Positions 17,745 to 25,674 of a stretch of DNA of 64,000 nt are shown here, one piece after another; within the stretch, counting starts at the first letter, position 1; each line of letters starts with the position of its first letter. A model generated the notes under the pieces. The model had not been told where the DNA came from. It searched no databases and was given only the letters and a program-made list of their open reading frames with translations. The position numbers were made by a program, and so were the translations under genes. The stretch is from Streptomyces sp. CB01373 (GTDB taxonomy: Bacteria; Actinomycetota; Actinomycetes; Streptomycetales; Streptomycetaceae): contig NZ_NNBK01000016.1 in NCBI RefSeq assembly GCF_002803075.1, forward strand, positions 129,271 to 193,270. Direction: 5' to 3'.

Positions 17745-18593
17745 TCACGCCCCGGCGCGCTTGGCGGCGACCACCGCGTCGAACACCTCCCGCTTGGGCA
17801 CTCCGGCCTCCACCGCGACGGCCGCGATGGCCTCCTTGCGGCGTTCCCCGGCCTCCTCGCGCACCCGCACCCGCCGCACCAGTTCCTCGGGGCCGATCTC
17901 CTCGGGCCCCTTCTCGGGCGCCCCCTCGACCACGACGGTGATCTCGCCGCGCACGCCCTCGGCGGCCCACGCGGCCAGCTCCCCGAGTCCGCCGCGCCGC
18001 ACCTCCTCGTAGGTCTTGGTCAGCTCCCGGCAGACGGCGGCCCGCCGCTCGGCGCCGAAGACCTCGGCCATCGCCGCGAGCGTGTCGTCGAGCCGGTGCG
18101 GGGCCTCGAAGTAGACCAGCGTGCGCCGCTCGTCCGCGACCTCCCGCAGCCGGCTCAGCCGCTCGCCCGCCTTGCGCGGCAGGAACCCCTCGAAGCAGAA
18201 CCGGTCGACCGGCAGCCCGGACAGCGCGAGCGCGGTGAGCACGGCGGAGGGGCCCGGTACGGCCGTCACCCGGATGTCCTGCTCCACGGCGGCAGCGACC
18301 AGCCGGTAGCCCGGGTCGGACACGGACGGCATGCCCGCGTCCGTCACCAGCAGCACACGCGCCCCGCCGAGCAGCTCCTCGACCAGCTCCGGCGTGCGGG
18401 CGGACTCGTTGCCCTCGAAGTACGACACGACGCGCCCCTTGGGGGTGACGCCGAGCGCCTGGGTGAGCCGGCGCAGCCGCCGGGTGTCCTCCGCGGCGAC
18501 CACGTCCGCGCCGGCCAGCTCCTCGGCGAGCCGGGGCGGCGCGTCCTGGACGTCGCCGATGGGGGTGCCCGCCAAAACAAGGGTTCCAGTCAC
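17745..18593 (-). CDS. rsmI: 16S rRNA (cytidine-2'-O)-methyltransferase
   Basis: A tetrapyrrole-methylase-fold enzyme of 282 residues that modifies C1402 of 16S rRNA. It begins TGTLVLAGTPIGDVQDAP and has AEDTRRLRRL and GMPSVSDPGYRLV. The GTG at 18593 has GGGAGG immediately upstream; an in-frame ATG three codons earlier lacks a good site. It is divergent from pmt, with 120 bases between. Confidence 0.94.
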   Translation of the reverse strand: MTGTLVLAGTPIGDVQDAPPRLAEELAGADVVAAEDTRRLRRLTQALGVTPKGRVVSYFEGNESARTPELVEELLGGARVLLVTDAGMPSVSDPGYRLVAAAVEQDIRVTAVPGPSAVLTALALSGLPVDRFCFEGFLPRKAGERLSRLREVADERRTLVYFEAPHRLDDTLAAMAEVFGAERRAAVCRELTKTYEEVRRGGLGELAAWAAEGVRGEITVVVEGAPEKGPEEIGPEELVRRVRVREEAGERRKEAIAAVAVEAGVPKREVFDAVVAAKRAGA

Positions 18594-18713
18594 GCCTCCC
18601 ATCCTCTCAAGCGCCGTCGCGGGCGAACGCCGAGTGCCGTCGTGGGCGAACGCGTCCCGGCCGGTACGGGCCATGCGCGGGACTCACACGGAACGGTTCC
18701 CTACGATGGCGCG

Positions 18714-20462
18714 GTGACCAGTACCGCGTCCCACACGGACACCCGGCAGGGCCCGGCCCCGCACGACCAGCGGCCGACATGGCAGCAGCGCCTGCGCCGC
18801 TTCGGCCACTCCGCGGGGCCCGCAAGCGGCGAGAGGGGCGTCGTCGACCGGCTGGTGCCGCCGTATGCGCAGCCCGGCGGGCGCCTGTGGGCGGCCCTGG
18901 GCGTCCCGCGGACCCTCGCCGACCGGCTCGTACGCTGGTCCGGCTGGGGCGGCCCGCTGCTGGTCACGCTGGTGGCGGGCGTGCTGCGGTTCTGGAACCT
19001 GGGCAGCCCGAAGGCGGTGATATTCGACGAGACGTACTACGCCAAGGACGCGTGGGCGCTCGTCCACCGCGGCTTCGAGGTCAACTGGGACAAGAACGCC
19101 AACGACCTGATCCTCAAGACCGGCGGGCACGTCCCCATTCCCACGGACGCGGCCTATGTCGTGCACCCGCCGGTCGGCAAGTACGTGATCGGCCTCGGCG
19201 AGCTGATCTTCGGGTTCAACCCGTTCGGCTGGCGCTTCATGACGGCCCTGCTCGGCACGCTGTCGGTGCTGATGCTGTGCCGGATCGGCCGGCGCCTGCT
19301 GCGCTCCACCTTCCTCGGCTGCCTGGCGGGCGCGCTGATGGCGGTGGACGGCCTGCACTTCGTGATGAGCCGGACCGCGCTGCTCGACGGCGTGCTGATG
19401 TTCTTCGTGCTGGCCGCCTTCGGCTGCCTGCTGATCGACCGCGACCGGACCCGGGCGAAACTCGCCGCCGCGCTTCCGGCCGACGACGACGGGCGGGTGC
19501 GGCCCGACGCGTACACGGCCGAGACGGCCCGCCTCGGGCTGCGCCCGTGGCGCTGGGCGGCGGGCCTCATGCTGGGCCTGGCGTTCGGCACCAAGTGGAA
19601 CGGTCTGTACATCCTGGCCGCGTTCTGCGTGATGGCCGTGCTGTGGGACGTGGGCGCCCGCAAGGTGGCCGGCGCCTGGCGCCCGTACTCGGCCGTGCTG
19701 AAGCGGGACACCGGCATCACGTTCCTGGCCACGGTCCCGGTCGCGATCGCCGTGTACCTGGTCTCCTGGATCGGCTGGATCCGCTCCCCCGCCGACGGCA
19801 GCGGCGGCTACTTCCGCGACTGGGCCGCGAACGACGGCAAGGGCAGCGGCTTCGCCTTCCTGCCGGACTGGCTGCGGAGCCTGTGGCACTATGAGCACGA
19901 GGTCTACAAGTTCCACGTCGGCCTGTCCTCGCCGCACAACTACCAGTCCAACCCGTGGAGCTGGATCGTCGACGGCCGCCCGGTCTCGTACTTCTACGAG
20001 TCGCCCTCCCCGGGCACGGCGGGCTGTCCCACGGACGCCGCCGGCAAGTGCGCCCGCGAGGTCCTCGCCATCGGCACGCCGATGCTGTGGTGGGCGGCCT
20101 GCGCCGCGCTGGTGTACGTGCTGTGGCGCTGGTTCTTCCGCCGCGACTGGCGTGCGGGCGCCATCGCCTGCGGCGCCGCCGCCGGCTACCTCCCCTGGTT
20201 CATGTACCAGGAGCGCACGATCTTCTTCTTCTACGCCATCGTCTTCCTGCCCTTCCTCTGCCTGGCGGTGGCGATGCTGATCGGCGCGATCGTGGGCCCG
20301 CCCGGCTCCTCGGAGACCCGCCGCGTCGCGGGCGCGACCGGCGCGGGCGTGCTGTTCCTGCTGATCGCCTGGAACTTCGTCTATTTCTGGCCGCTGTACA
20401 CGGGCACGTCGATCCCCATCGACTCCTGGCGTTCACGCATGTGGCTGGACACCTGGGTCTAG
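18714..20462 (+). CDS. pmt: Dolichyl-phosphate-mannose--protein mannosyltransferase
   Basis: A 582-residue polytopic membrane enzyme (GT39/PMT). It transfers mannose from a polyprenyl carrier to Ser/Thr of exported proteins. The catalytic first-loop motif FDETYYAKDAW is near residue 105. Later loops contain HPPVGKYVIG and SSPHNYQSNPWSW, and at least nine membrane helices follow. The chosen GTG at 18714 lacks a clear ribosome site. Divergent rsmI-pmt is a common Streptomyces arrangement. Confidence 0.93.
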   Translation: MTSTASHTDTRQGPAPHDQRPTWQQRLRRFGHSAGPASGERGVVDRLVPPYAQPGGRLWAALGVPRTLADRLVRWSGWGGPLLVTLVAGVLRFWNLGSPKAVIFDETYYAKDAWALVHRGFEVNWDKNANDLILKTGGHVPIPTDAAYVVHPPVGKYVIGLGELIFGFNPFGWRFMTALLGTLSVLMLCRIGRRLLRSTFLGCLAGALMAVDGLHFVMSRTALLDGVLMFFVLAAFGCLLIDRDRTRAKLAAALPADDDGRVRPDAYTAETARLGLRPWRWAAGLMLGLAFGTKWNGLYILAAFCVMAVLWDVGARKVAGAWRPYSAVLKRDTGITFLATVPVAIAVYLVSWIGWIRSPADGSGGYFRDWAANDGKGSGFAFLPDWLRSLWHYEHEVYKFHVGLSSPHNYQSNPWSWIVDGRPVSYFYESPSPGTAGCPTDAAGKCAREVLAIGTPMLWWAACAALVYVLWRWFFRRDWRAGAIACGAAAGYLPWFMYQERTIFFFYAIVFLPFLCLAVAMLIGAIVGPPGSSETRRVAGATGAGVLFLLIAWNFVYFWPLYTGTSIPIDSWRSRMWLDTWV

Positions 20463-20482
20463 CTGGGCAGACACACCACGAG

Positions 20483-20503
20483 GGCGCGGCCGATGGCCGC
20501 GCC
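20483..20503 (+). terminator. Terminator of pmt
   Basis: A 9-bp stem GGCGCGGCC with a 3-base loop and trailing GTCTTTC, 20 bases after the pmt stop. Confidence 0.75.
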
Positions 20504-20640
20504 GTCTTTCGGGGTGTACGCCAAGTTCCTCAAGGACGGAGACGGGGCCGCGAACGCCAAGATCTCAGCCCGCCCGGGACAGCACGGCTGAGCAGCCCAG
20601 AACCCCGTCCACACGGTCCCTCGATCACAGGGGTACCTGA

Positions 20641-20685
20641 CGAAGGGCCCGTGACCTGCTGGAACAGCAGGTCACGGGCCCTTCG
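20641..20685. terminator. 21-bp perfect hairpin between convergent genes
   Basis: A 21-bp perfect stem (beginning CGAAGGGCCCGTGACC) closes on a GAA loop and is followed by TTTCC. It sits 45 bases past the stop of the leftward Gly-rich gene, so it most likely ends that transcript and backs up the pmt terminator. A possible 32-codon frame at 20493-20591 overlaps the pmt terminator, and I do not call it. Confidence 0.85.
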
Positions 20686-20730
20686 TTTCCGTGGGGCGGC
20701 GCCCGTGTGTAAGCGTCGAGCAGGCAGGGT

Positions 20731-21159
20731 CTAATGGCCAACGCCGCTCTTGTTGCGGTCATTTATGTGCAGGTGGATGTGGGTCTGGCCGCTGCCTTGG
20801 CCGCCGCGTTGACCGCCGCGTTGGCCGCCGTGGCCGCGGCCGTAGCCGCCGTGGCCGTAGCCGTGGCCGTAGCCGTGGCCGTAGCCGTGGCCGTAGCCGT
20901 GGCCGTAGCCGTGGCCGTAGCTGTAGCCGTGGCCGTAGCTGTAGCCGTGGCTGTAGCCGTAGCCGTGGCCGTGGCCGCCGTGGTCGCCGTGGTCGCCGCC
21001 GGGGTCGCCGTAGTCGCTGCTGTAACCGGAATGGTGACCCTGGTCGTAGCTCGCGTCATGGGCCGAAGCGGTCCCCGCCGCGCCGATCGCCGCGCCGCCG
21101 GCCATGACGACACCGGCCGCGGACACCGCGAAGAGGCGCTTGATGCGCTGTGCTCGCAT
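20731..21159 (-). CDS. Secreted Gly/Tyr/His-repeat protein
   Basis: 142 residues. A signal peptide (RLFAVSAAGVVMAGGAAIGA, cut after ASA) is followed by HDASYDQGHH. Then comes a long run of GYGHGYGH/GYSYGHGY repeats, a GGQRGGQ segment and a THIHLHINDRNKSG tail. The repeat comes from a roughly 12-bp DNA unit (ccgtggccgtag on the plus strand). The ATG at 21159 has GGAAGGAAAGG upstream. The signal peptide and leader match the Gly-rich gene at 46736-47182. It is likely a cell-surface or metal-binding low-complexity protein. Confidence 0.8.
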   Translation of the reverse strand: MRAQRIKRLFAVSAAGVVMAGGAAIGAAGTASAHDASYDQGHHSGYSSDYGDPGGDHGDHGGHGHGYGYSHGYSYGHGYSYGHGYGHGYGHGYGHGYGHGYGHGGYGRGHGGQRGGQRGGQGSGQTHIHLHINDRNKSGVGH

Positions 21160-21410
21160 GGGTAATACCTTTCCTTCCATCGCCTCGCGCAATGGAACCG
21201 CGCGAGATTGATGGCCGCGCCCGCCATATGAGATGCAGCGGCGCGGTCTTAGGCGTCACCGCTGGATTGATGAGAAGCACGTCCCGGGCTCCGATGCCGC
21301 CATGCCGCCCGCCCAGGTTCCACGGGCGAGCGCCGCGACCACGGGCCCCCACTGAGGAGACTCGCCGGACGGGGCGTGCCCCGATTGCGGCTTCACTGGT
21401 AAACGCTAGT
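21160..21410 (-). other. Long 5' leader/promoter region of the Gly/Tyr/His-rich gene
   Basis: A TAGCGT box (minus strand, about 21405-21410) lies about 250 bases before the start codon. The same TAGCGT lies about 240 bases before the paralogue. Near the start codon there is a hairpin, TCGCGC/GCGCGA with a 9-base loop (21185-21205), which also has an equivalent in the paralogue. The block around CGCATCT...TATGGC is similar in both. The rest of 21411-21688 shows no gene that I can support. Confidence 0.45.
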
Positions 21411-21688
21411 CCGTCCGCAAGTCGGCATCTAGACCGTCGAGCAGATCCAGCCCGACCTGATCCTCCCCACTGGCAAGTGCAAGGGAAAAGCCCGTCCGCT
21501 GTCAGCGCCCAGGCGCCGGCAGACTTCCAGCGGGCTCCGTATGTCTACTACGGCCTGCGGGTTTCCTTCGCCCTGGCACTGCCCAGTTCGCGTACCTGGC
21601 TCGGTTGCACTGACTACGGCGCGGGGGCGACGGTGGGCCTTGGCATCGATTGGCGACTCTGGGGGCTGTTATGTCAGTGGAGCCAGTT

Positions 21689-22252
21689 ATGTTGCTGGGC
21701 ATGACAAGTTGGATCGACTGCGGCGTCATGGCGTGGGCGGGAGAAGAACGGTGCCGGGACGACGAAACCGTCCTGGTCTACTTCAAGGGGACCAGCCTGG
21801 CCGCCATGGCGGAAGGCCTGTCCGCGCAGCAGCGGCCGCCGTTCGCCTACGGCAACGACACTGCACCCAGCGACTGGGGCGTGATCGTGCACCACATGTT
21901 CAACCGCGACGACTACGACGAGATCGATTACCGCGAGCTGTGCCCCCAGGGCGCTGAGCTGATGGTGTTCGTTCCCAACCCGTGCGTTGCCAAGGCCCAC
22001 GGACCCAAGGCGTACCACTACAAGGACGGCCAGATATCGTCCTGCATCGACTACGAGGATCCCGACTACGTCGGAGAGTACTGGCCCAACAAGATGGCCC
22101 CCCTCATCACGGCGGCCGGACTGGACCACCAGAACGAGACCTACGAGGAGCAGCTGACCCAGCTGATCTGTGACCACCTGGGGCTGCCCGCACTGGATCG
22201 CGCCACCATCACGGTGGACCGCGACCTGGTGGCCTCCTACTCCTACTTCTAG
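21689..22252 (+). CDS. Hypothetical protein, unrecognised
   Basis: About 187 residues, acidic, soluble, without signal peptide or membrane helix. Blocks include VLVYFKGTSLAAMAEGL, WGVIVHHMFN, GAELMVFVPNPCVAKAHG and YHYKDGQISSCIDYEDPD. The layout loosely recalls Streptomyces DUF6461-type proteins, but I cannot assign it. I choose the ATG at 21689 because GGAG lies 7 bases upstream; ATGs at 21671 and 21701 are alternatives. Lower GC than its surroundings suggests acquired DNA. Confidence 0.65.
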   Translation: MLLGMTSWIDCGVMAWAGEERCRDDETVLVYFKGTSLAAMAEGLSAQQRPPFAYGNDTAPSDWGVIVHHMFNRDDYDEIDYRELCPQGAELMVFVPNPCVAKAHGPKAYHYKDGQISSCIDYEDPDYVGEYWPNKMAPLITAAGLDHQNETYEEQLTQLICDHLGLPALDRATITVDRDLVASYSYF

Positions 22253-22451
22253 GACTAGAAGGAGCCGGGCTCTCATCACTGTCCCCGGATGAACGTGTGT
22301 AGCTCCCGTCCCTCAGGCCGGCTGGCGTCCGGGGTCAGCTCACGGCGGTTCCAGGGTCTGTCCGACGGGTCGGCACAGTCCCTGCGACTCTCCCGACTAC
22401 GCTCGCGCGGGAGCGCCCCGCGGCGCGTGGCTGCGGGACGCCTTGTGGGGT

Positions 22452-22640
22452 TCAGTCGACCGGCTGCCCGTCGTACTTACCGCCCTTGCAGGGGCTGCCC
22501 GGCAAGTCGATCCGGGGCGTTCCGCCGCCGTCAACGCACTGATAGTGCTGGCGGGTGCGGGGTCGGTGACGCGACCCGTCGGACAGGTCCTGGACGAAGC
22601 CACTTGGCACCCGCACGATGACCACGGTCCCCGGCCCAAT
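22452..22640 (-). pseudogene. Degenerate small secreted Cys/Gly protein
   Basis: The C-terminal frame reads HYQCVDGGGTPRIDLPGSPC, then KGGKYDGQPVD, then stop. It resembles the intact protein at 22832-23041, which has CTSNGG...YVCNGGKYGG. Upstream in frame there is no signal peptide or ribosome site, so only the mature end remains. The flanking 22253-22451 and 22641-22831 contain nothing I can call. Confidence 0.5.
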
Positions 22641-22831
22641 CGAGCAGCCGCCCGCCAAGGTTCCGGCTCGGGGCCCGGCGTCACGGCAGCCAAGCGGATG
22701 CCTCACTCAACAGGGCTTCAACGGCACCGAGTTCATTCGCGGAAATGGATCCCGATGCCTCAAGATGCGCGCCCCGGCCGTCGCAGTGACACTGAAAGGA
22801 CGTCTGGGCAAGCGCCGAAAGGAGCCACCCT

Positions 22832-23041
22832 ATGCGTATTCGACGCGCTGTCACCGCCGCCCTCGCCGCGGCCGCCCTCGCCGGGCTCGGCGTCGTCAAC
22901 GCCGCGACTGCCCAGGCCGCTCCGCCCCGCATCAGCTGGGGCGACTGCACCTCCAACGGCGGTTATGTGGTGAACCCGTCTCCCAGCGCCTACGTCTGTA
23001 ACGGCGGGAAGTACGGCGGAGCGGCCATCACGTCGATGTAG
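22832..23041 (+). CDS. Small secreted protein with Cys-x(n)-GG...C-x-GG-Y motif
   Basis: 69 residues. A signal peptide (AALAAAALAGLGVVNAATAQ, cut after AQA) leaves a mature peptide of about 39 residues with two Cys, DCTSNGG and VCNGGKYGG, which could form one disulfide. A GAAAGGAG site precedes the ATG. Small proteins of this type are frequent in Streptomyces and mostly uncharacterised. Confidence 0.75.
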   Translation: MRIRRAVTAALAAAALAGLGVVNAATAQAAPPRISWGDCTSNGGYVVNPSPSAYVCNGGKYGGAAITSM

Positions 23042-23178
23042 GCACGGCCCACGGACTGCCCGAGCTGCCTGAGACGACCCCGGCCGGAGGCGAGCGCCCT
23101 GGCCGGGGCCCTGCAGGACCTTCGCGCAAAGAGGACGGAGTTTCCCCGAGGCTTGCACGTGCGACCTGTGGAGGACTC

Positions 23179-23727
23179 ATGCACACGACTCGATCCCGTG
23201 CCCGTTTCGCCGCCGTCTGCGCCACCACCCTGTGCGTCACGGGTGCCCTGTCGCTCCCGGCCCTCGCTTCGTCGTCGCCCTCGCCGTCGGCGGTCTCCAG
23301 GCTGGACAAGCAGTTCCTGACCGCGGCCCATCAGGGAAACCTCTGGGAGATCACGACCAGTGAGCAGGCTCAGAGCGCCGCAACCACCGCCTGCGTCAAA
23401 CGAGTCGGCGTGGACTTCATCCGCGACCACCGCACCCTCGACGCCGCTGTCGTGAAGACCGCGACCCGGCTCGGCGTGGTACTGCCGTCCACGCAGACGG
23501 ACGCGCAGCTGAGGCAGACCGCCGCCCTCAAGCGCCTCGCCGGGACAGCCGCGTACGACACCGCGTGGCTCAAGGCCCAGTACCCCGCCCACGTGCAGAC
23601 CCTCGCGCTCATCGACAAGGAGATCGCCACGGGCGCCAACCCCGTCGTCAAGTCCCTGGCCAAGAGCGCCCGCCCGGTGGTCGCACGCCACACCGGGATG
23701 GTCGACCACGGCGTGTGCCACGCGTAG
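23179..23727 (+). CDS. DUF4142 family secreted protein
   Basis: 182 residues. A signal peptide (TLCVTGALSLPALASS) is followed by the helical DUF4142 domain: DKQFLTAAHQGNLWEITTSE, then VDFIRDHRTLDAAVVKTATRLG and a C-terminal helix pair. The fold is ferritin-like, but the usual metal ligands are not obvious. The ATG has GGAGGA five bases upstream. The role is unknown; members are exported and often stress-linked. Confidence 0.85.
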   Translation: MHTTRSRARFAAVCATTLCVTGALSLPALASSSPSPSAVSRLDKQFLTAAHQGNLWEITTSEQAQSAATTACVKRVGVDFIRDHRTLDAAVVKTATRLGVVLPSTQTDAQLRQTAALKRLAGTAAYDTAWLKAQYPAHVQTLALIDKEIATGANPVVKSLAKSARPVVARHTGMVDHGVCHA

Positions 23728-23757
23728 ACGCCCGCCTGCTCACGGATGTGAGCAGGA

Positions 23758-23793
23758 GTCAGCCGGCTGATCACCGTCAGCCGGCTGATCACT
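23758..23793. repeat. Direct repeat TCAGCCGGCTGATCAC, two copies
   Basis: Two 16-bp copies at about 23760 and 23778, each containing the palindrome AGCCGGCT, lie between the DUF4142 gene and the penicillin-binding protein gene. They may form the DUF4142 terminator or an operator for the gene that follows. Confidence 0.5.
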
Positions 23794-23879
23794 GTTCGGA
23801 CACCATTCGAAAACGGACCCGCAGGCTCCCCGGCGGCCGCCTAAAGTGCGGTGGTCCGCAACGGGGAGGGAGCGCTTCC

Positions 23880-25508
23880 ATGCGCAAGGGGGTCAAGGCC
23901 GCCGTCATCGGCGGGGTGTTCGCCGCGATGGTCGGCGGGGCGGGGTACGGGACGTACAACTTCATGTCCGCGCTGAACGGGAGCACGGTCACCGGCAGCG
24001 GCCCGGCGCCGGCCAGGACCGGGCCGCCGAGCCGTGACGAGGTGAAGGAGACCTCGGCGAAGTTCTTCGCGGCCTGGGAGAGGAACCAGCCCGCCGAAGC
24101 CGCCTCGTACACCAACTTCCCCGATGCCGCCGAGCAGTTGCTCACGGCCTACGGACACGACGCGCACATCACCGGCGTGAGGATCACCCCCGGCACCGCC
24201 GCCGGGGCCACCGTGCCCTTCTCGGTCAAGGCCACCGTGTCGTACGACGGGAAGTCCAAGCCGCTGGCCTACGCCGGCCGGCTGACCGTCGTACGCGGCG
24301 TGTCCACCCACCAGCCGCTGGTCGACTGGCAGCCCTCCGTCGTCCACCCCGACCTGGTCAAGGGCGACACGCTCGTCACCGCGGAGTCGGCGTCACCGCC
24401 GATCGAAGCCGTCGACCGCAACGGCGTCGTGCTGACCAAGGACGAGTACCCCTCGCTCGGGCCGATCCTGGACGAGCTGCGGGCCAAGTACGGCGACAAG
24501 GCGGGCGGCGAGCCGGCGGTCGAGCTGAGCATCCTGCACGAGGACTCCGGCGCCGCCGCCGAGACCCCGCTGGTCACCCTCGCCAAGGGCCGGCCGGGCA
24601 AGCTGCGCACCACCCTCAGCGCGAGCGCGCAGGCGGCGGCCGAGCAGGCCGTGCAGCGGTACGCCGAGTCGTCCGTGGTCGCCGTGAAGCCGTCCACCGG
24701 CGAGGTGCTCGCGGTCGCCAACCACCGGAGCGACGGCTTCAACGCGGCCTTCCTCGGCCGGCTCGCGCCCGGCTCCACCATGAAGATCATCAGCGCGGCC
24801 ACCCTCATCGACAACGGGCTCACGAAGGCCGCCGGGCCCGCGCCCTGCCCGAACGAGGCGGTGTGGCAGAGCCAGACCTTCCACAACCTCAAGAACATGC
24901 CGCCCAACGAGAACGCCACCCTCTCGGAGAGCTTCGCCCGGTCCTGCAACACGGCGTTCGTGAAGTACGCGGACGACGTGCAGGTGGACTCCCTGACCAG
25001 GGAGGCCGAGGAGCGCTTCGGGCTCGGCCGGGACAACTGGAAGGTCGGCATACCCTCCTTCGACGGCTCCGTCCCCGCCTCCGGCGGCCCGGACACCGCC
25101 GCCAACCTGATCGGCCAGGGCCAGGTCCAGATGAGCCCGCTGAACATGGCGTCGGTGACGGCGACCGCGATGACCGGCGCCTTCCGCCAGCCCGTCATCG
25201 TGTCCTCCACGCTCGACGGCCGCCCACTGGCCCAGGCCCGGGGCCTGTCGGCGGGCACGGTCACCCAGCTGCGGCAGATGATGTACCGCACCGCCACGAG
25301 CGGCACCGCCGCCCAGGCGATGTCCGGACTCGGCGGCAGCATCGGCGCGAAGACCGGCTCCGCCGAGGTGGACGGCCAGGACAGGTCCAACAGCTGGTTC
25401 ACCGGTTACCGCAACGACATGGCCGCGGCCGCCGTCACCCAGGAGGGCGGCCACGGAGGCGACGCGGCGGGCCCGATCGTGGCGTCCGTCCTCCGCACGG
25501 CCGGCTGA
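23880..25508 (+). CDS. Penicillin-binding transpeptidase (class B-like), copy 1
   Basis: 542 residues. One N-terminal signal-anchor helix (AAVIGGVFAAMVGGAGYGTY) is followed by an NTF2-like MecA_N domain to about 150, a dimerisation region, and a transpeptidase domain. The catalytic motifs are STMK near 300, SCN near 354 and KTGS near 490. It cross-links peptidoglycan outside the membrane. GGGAGGGAG precedes the ATG. A paralogue follows directly, and ssgE lies just beyond. Confidence 0.92.
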   Translation: MRKGVKAAVIGGVFAAMVGGAGYGTYNFMSALNGSTVTGSGPAPARTGPPSRDEVKETSAKFFAAWERNQPAEAASYTNFPDAAEQLLTAYGHDAHITGVRITPGTAAGATVPFSVKATVSYDGKSKPLAYAGRLTVVRGVSTHQPLVDWQPSVVHPDLVKGDTLVTAESASPPIEAVDRNGVVLTKDEYPSLGPILDELRAKYGDKAGGEPAVELSILHEDSGAAAETPLVTLAKGRPGKLRTTLSASAQAAAEQAVQRYAESSVVAVKPSTGEVLAVANHRSDGFNAAFLGRLAPGSTMKIISAATLIDNGLTKAAGPAPCPNEAVWQSQTFHNLKNMPPNENATLSESFARSCNTAFVKYADDVQVDSLTREAEERFGLGRDNWKVGIPSFDGSVPASGGPDTAANLIGQGQVQMSPLNMASVTATAMTGAFRQPVIVSSTLDGRPLAQARGLSAGTVTQLRQMMYRTATSGTAAQAMSGLGGSIGAKTGSAEVDGQDRSNSWFTGYRNDMAAAAVTQEGGHGGDAAGPIVASVLRTAG

Positions 25509-25674
25509 CCGCCGCACACCCCTGCCCGCACGGCCGGACCGCGTCACGCGCCCGGTCCGGACCCCGCCCCCTGGGTGCACCCGCGGGAAGAAGCCCTAGG
25601 GTGGGGCCGTCATTGAGGATCGTGGGGCAGTGGGGCAGCGGGGGCCCCGGGGGATTGGCGGAGGACGGAAGGCA

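Noticed and set aside
20493..20591. 32-codon frame after pmt
   Set aside because: It overlaps the pmt terminator and has no ribosome site or recognisable content.
20734..21165. Poly Ala-Val plus-strand frame opposite the Gly/Tyr/His gene
   Set aside because: It is the mirror of the codon repeat. The minus strand has a signal peptide and ribosome site.
22253..22640. Plus-strand frames between 22.3 and 23.0 kb
   Set aside because: Arg/Pro-rich without start signals; the minus-strand Cys/Gly fragment explains part of the open frame.
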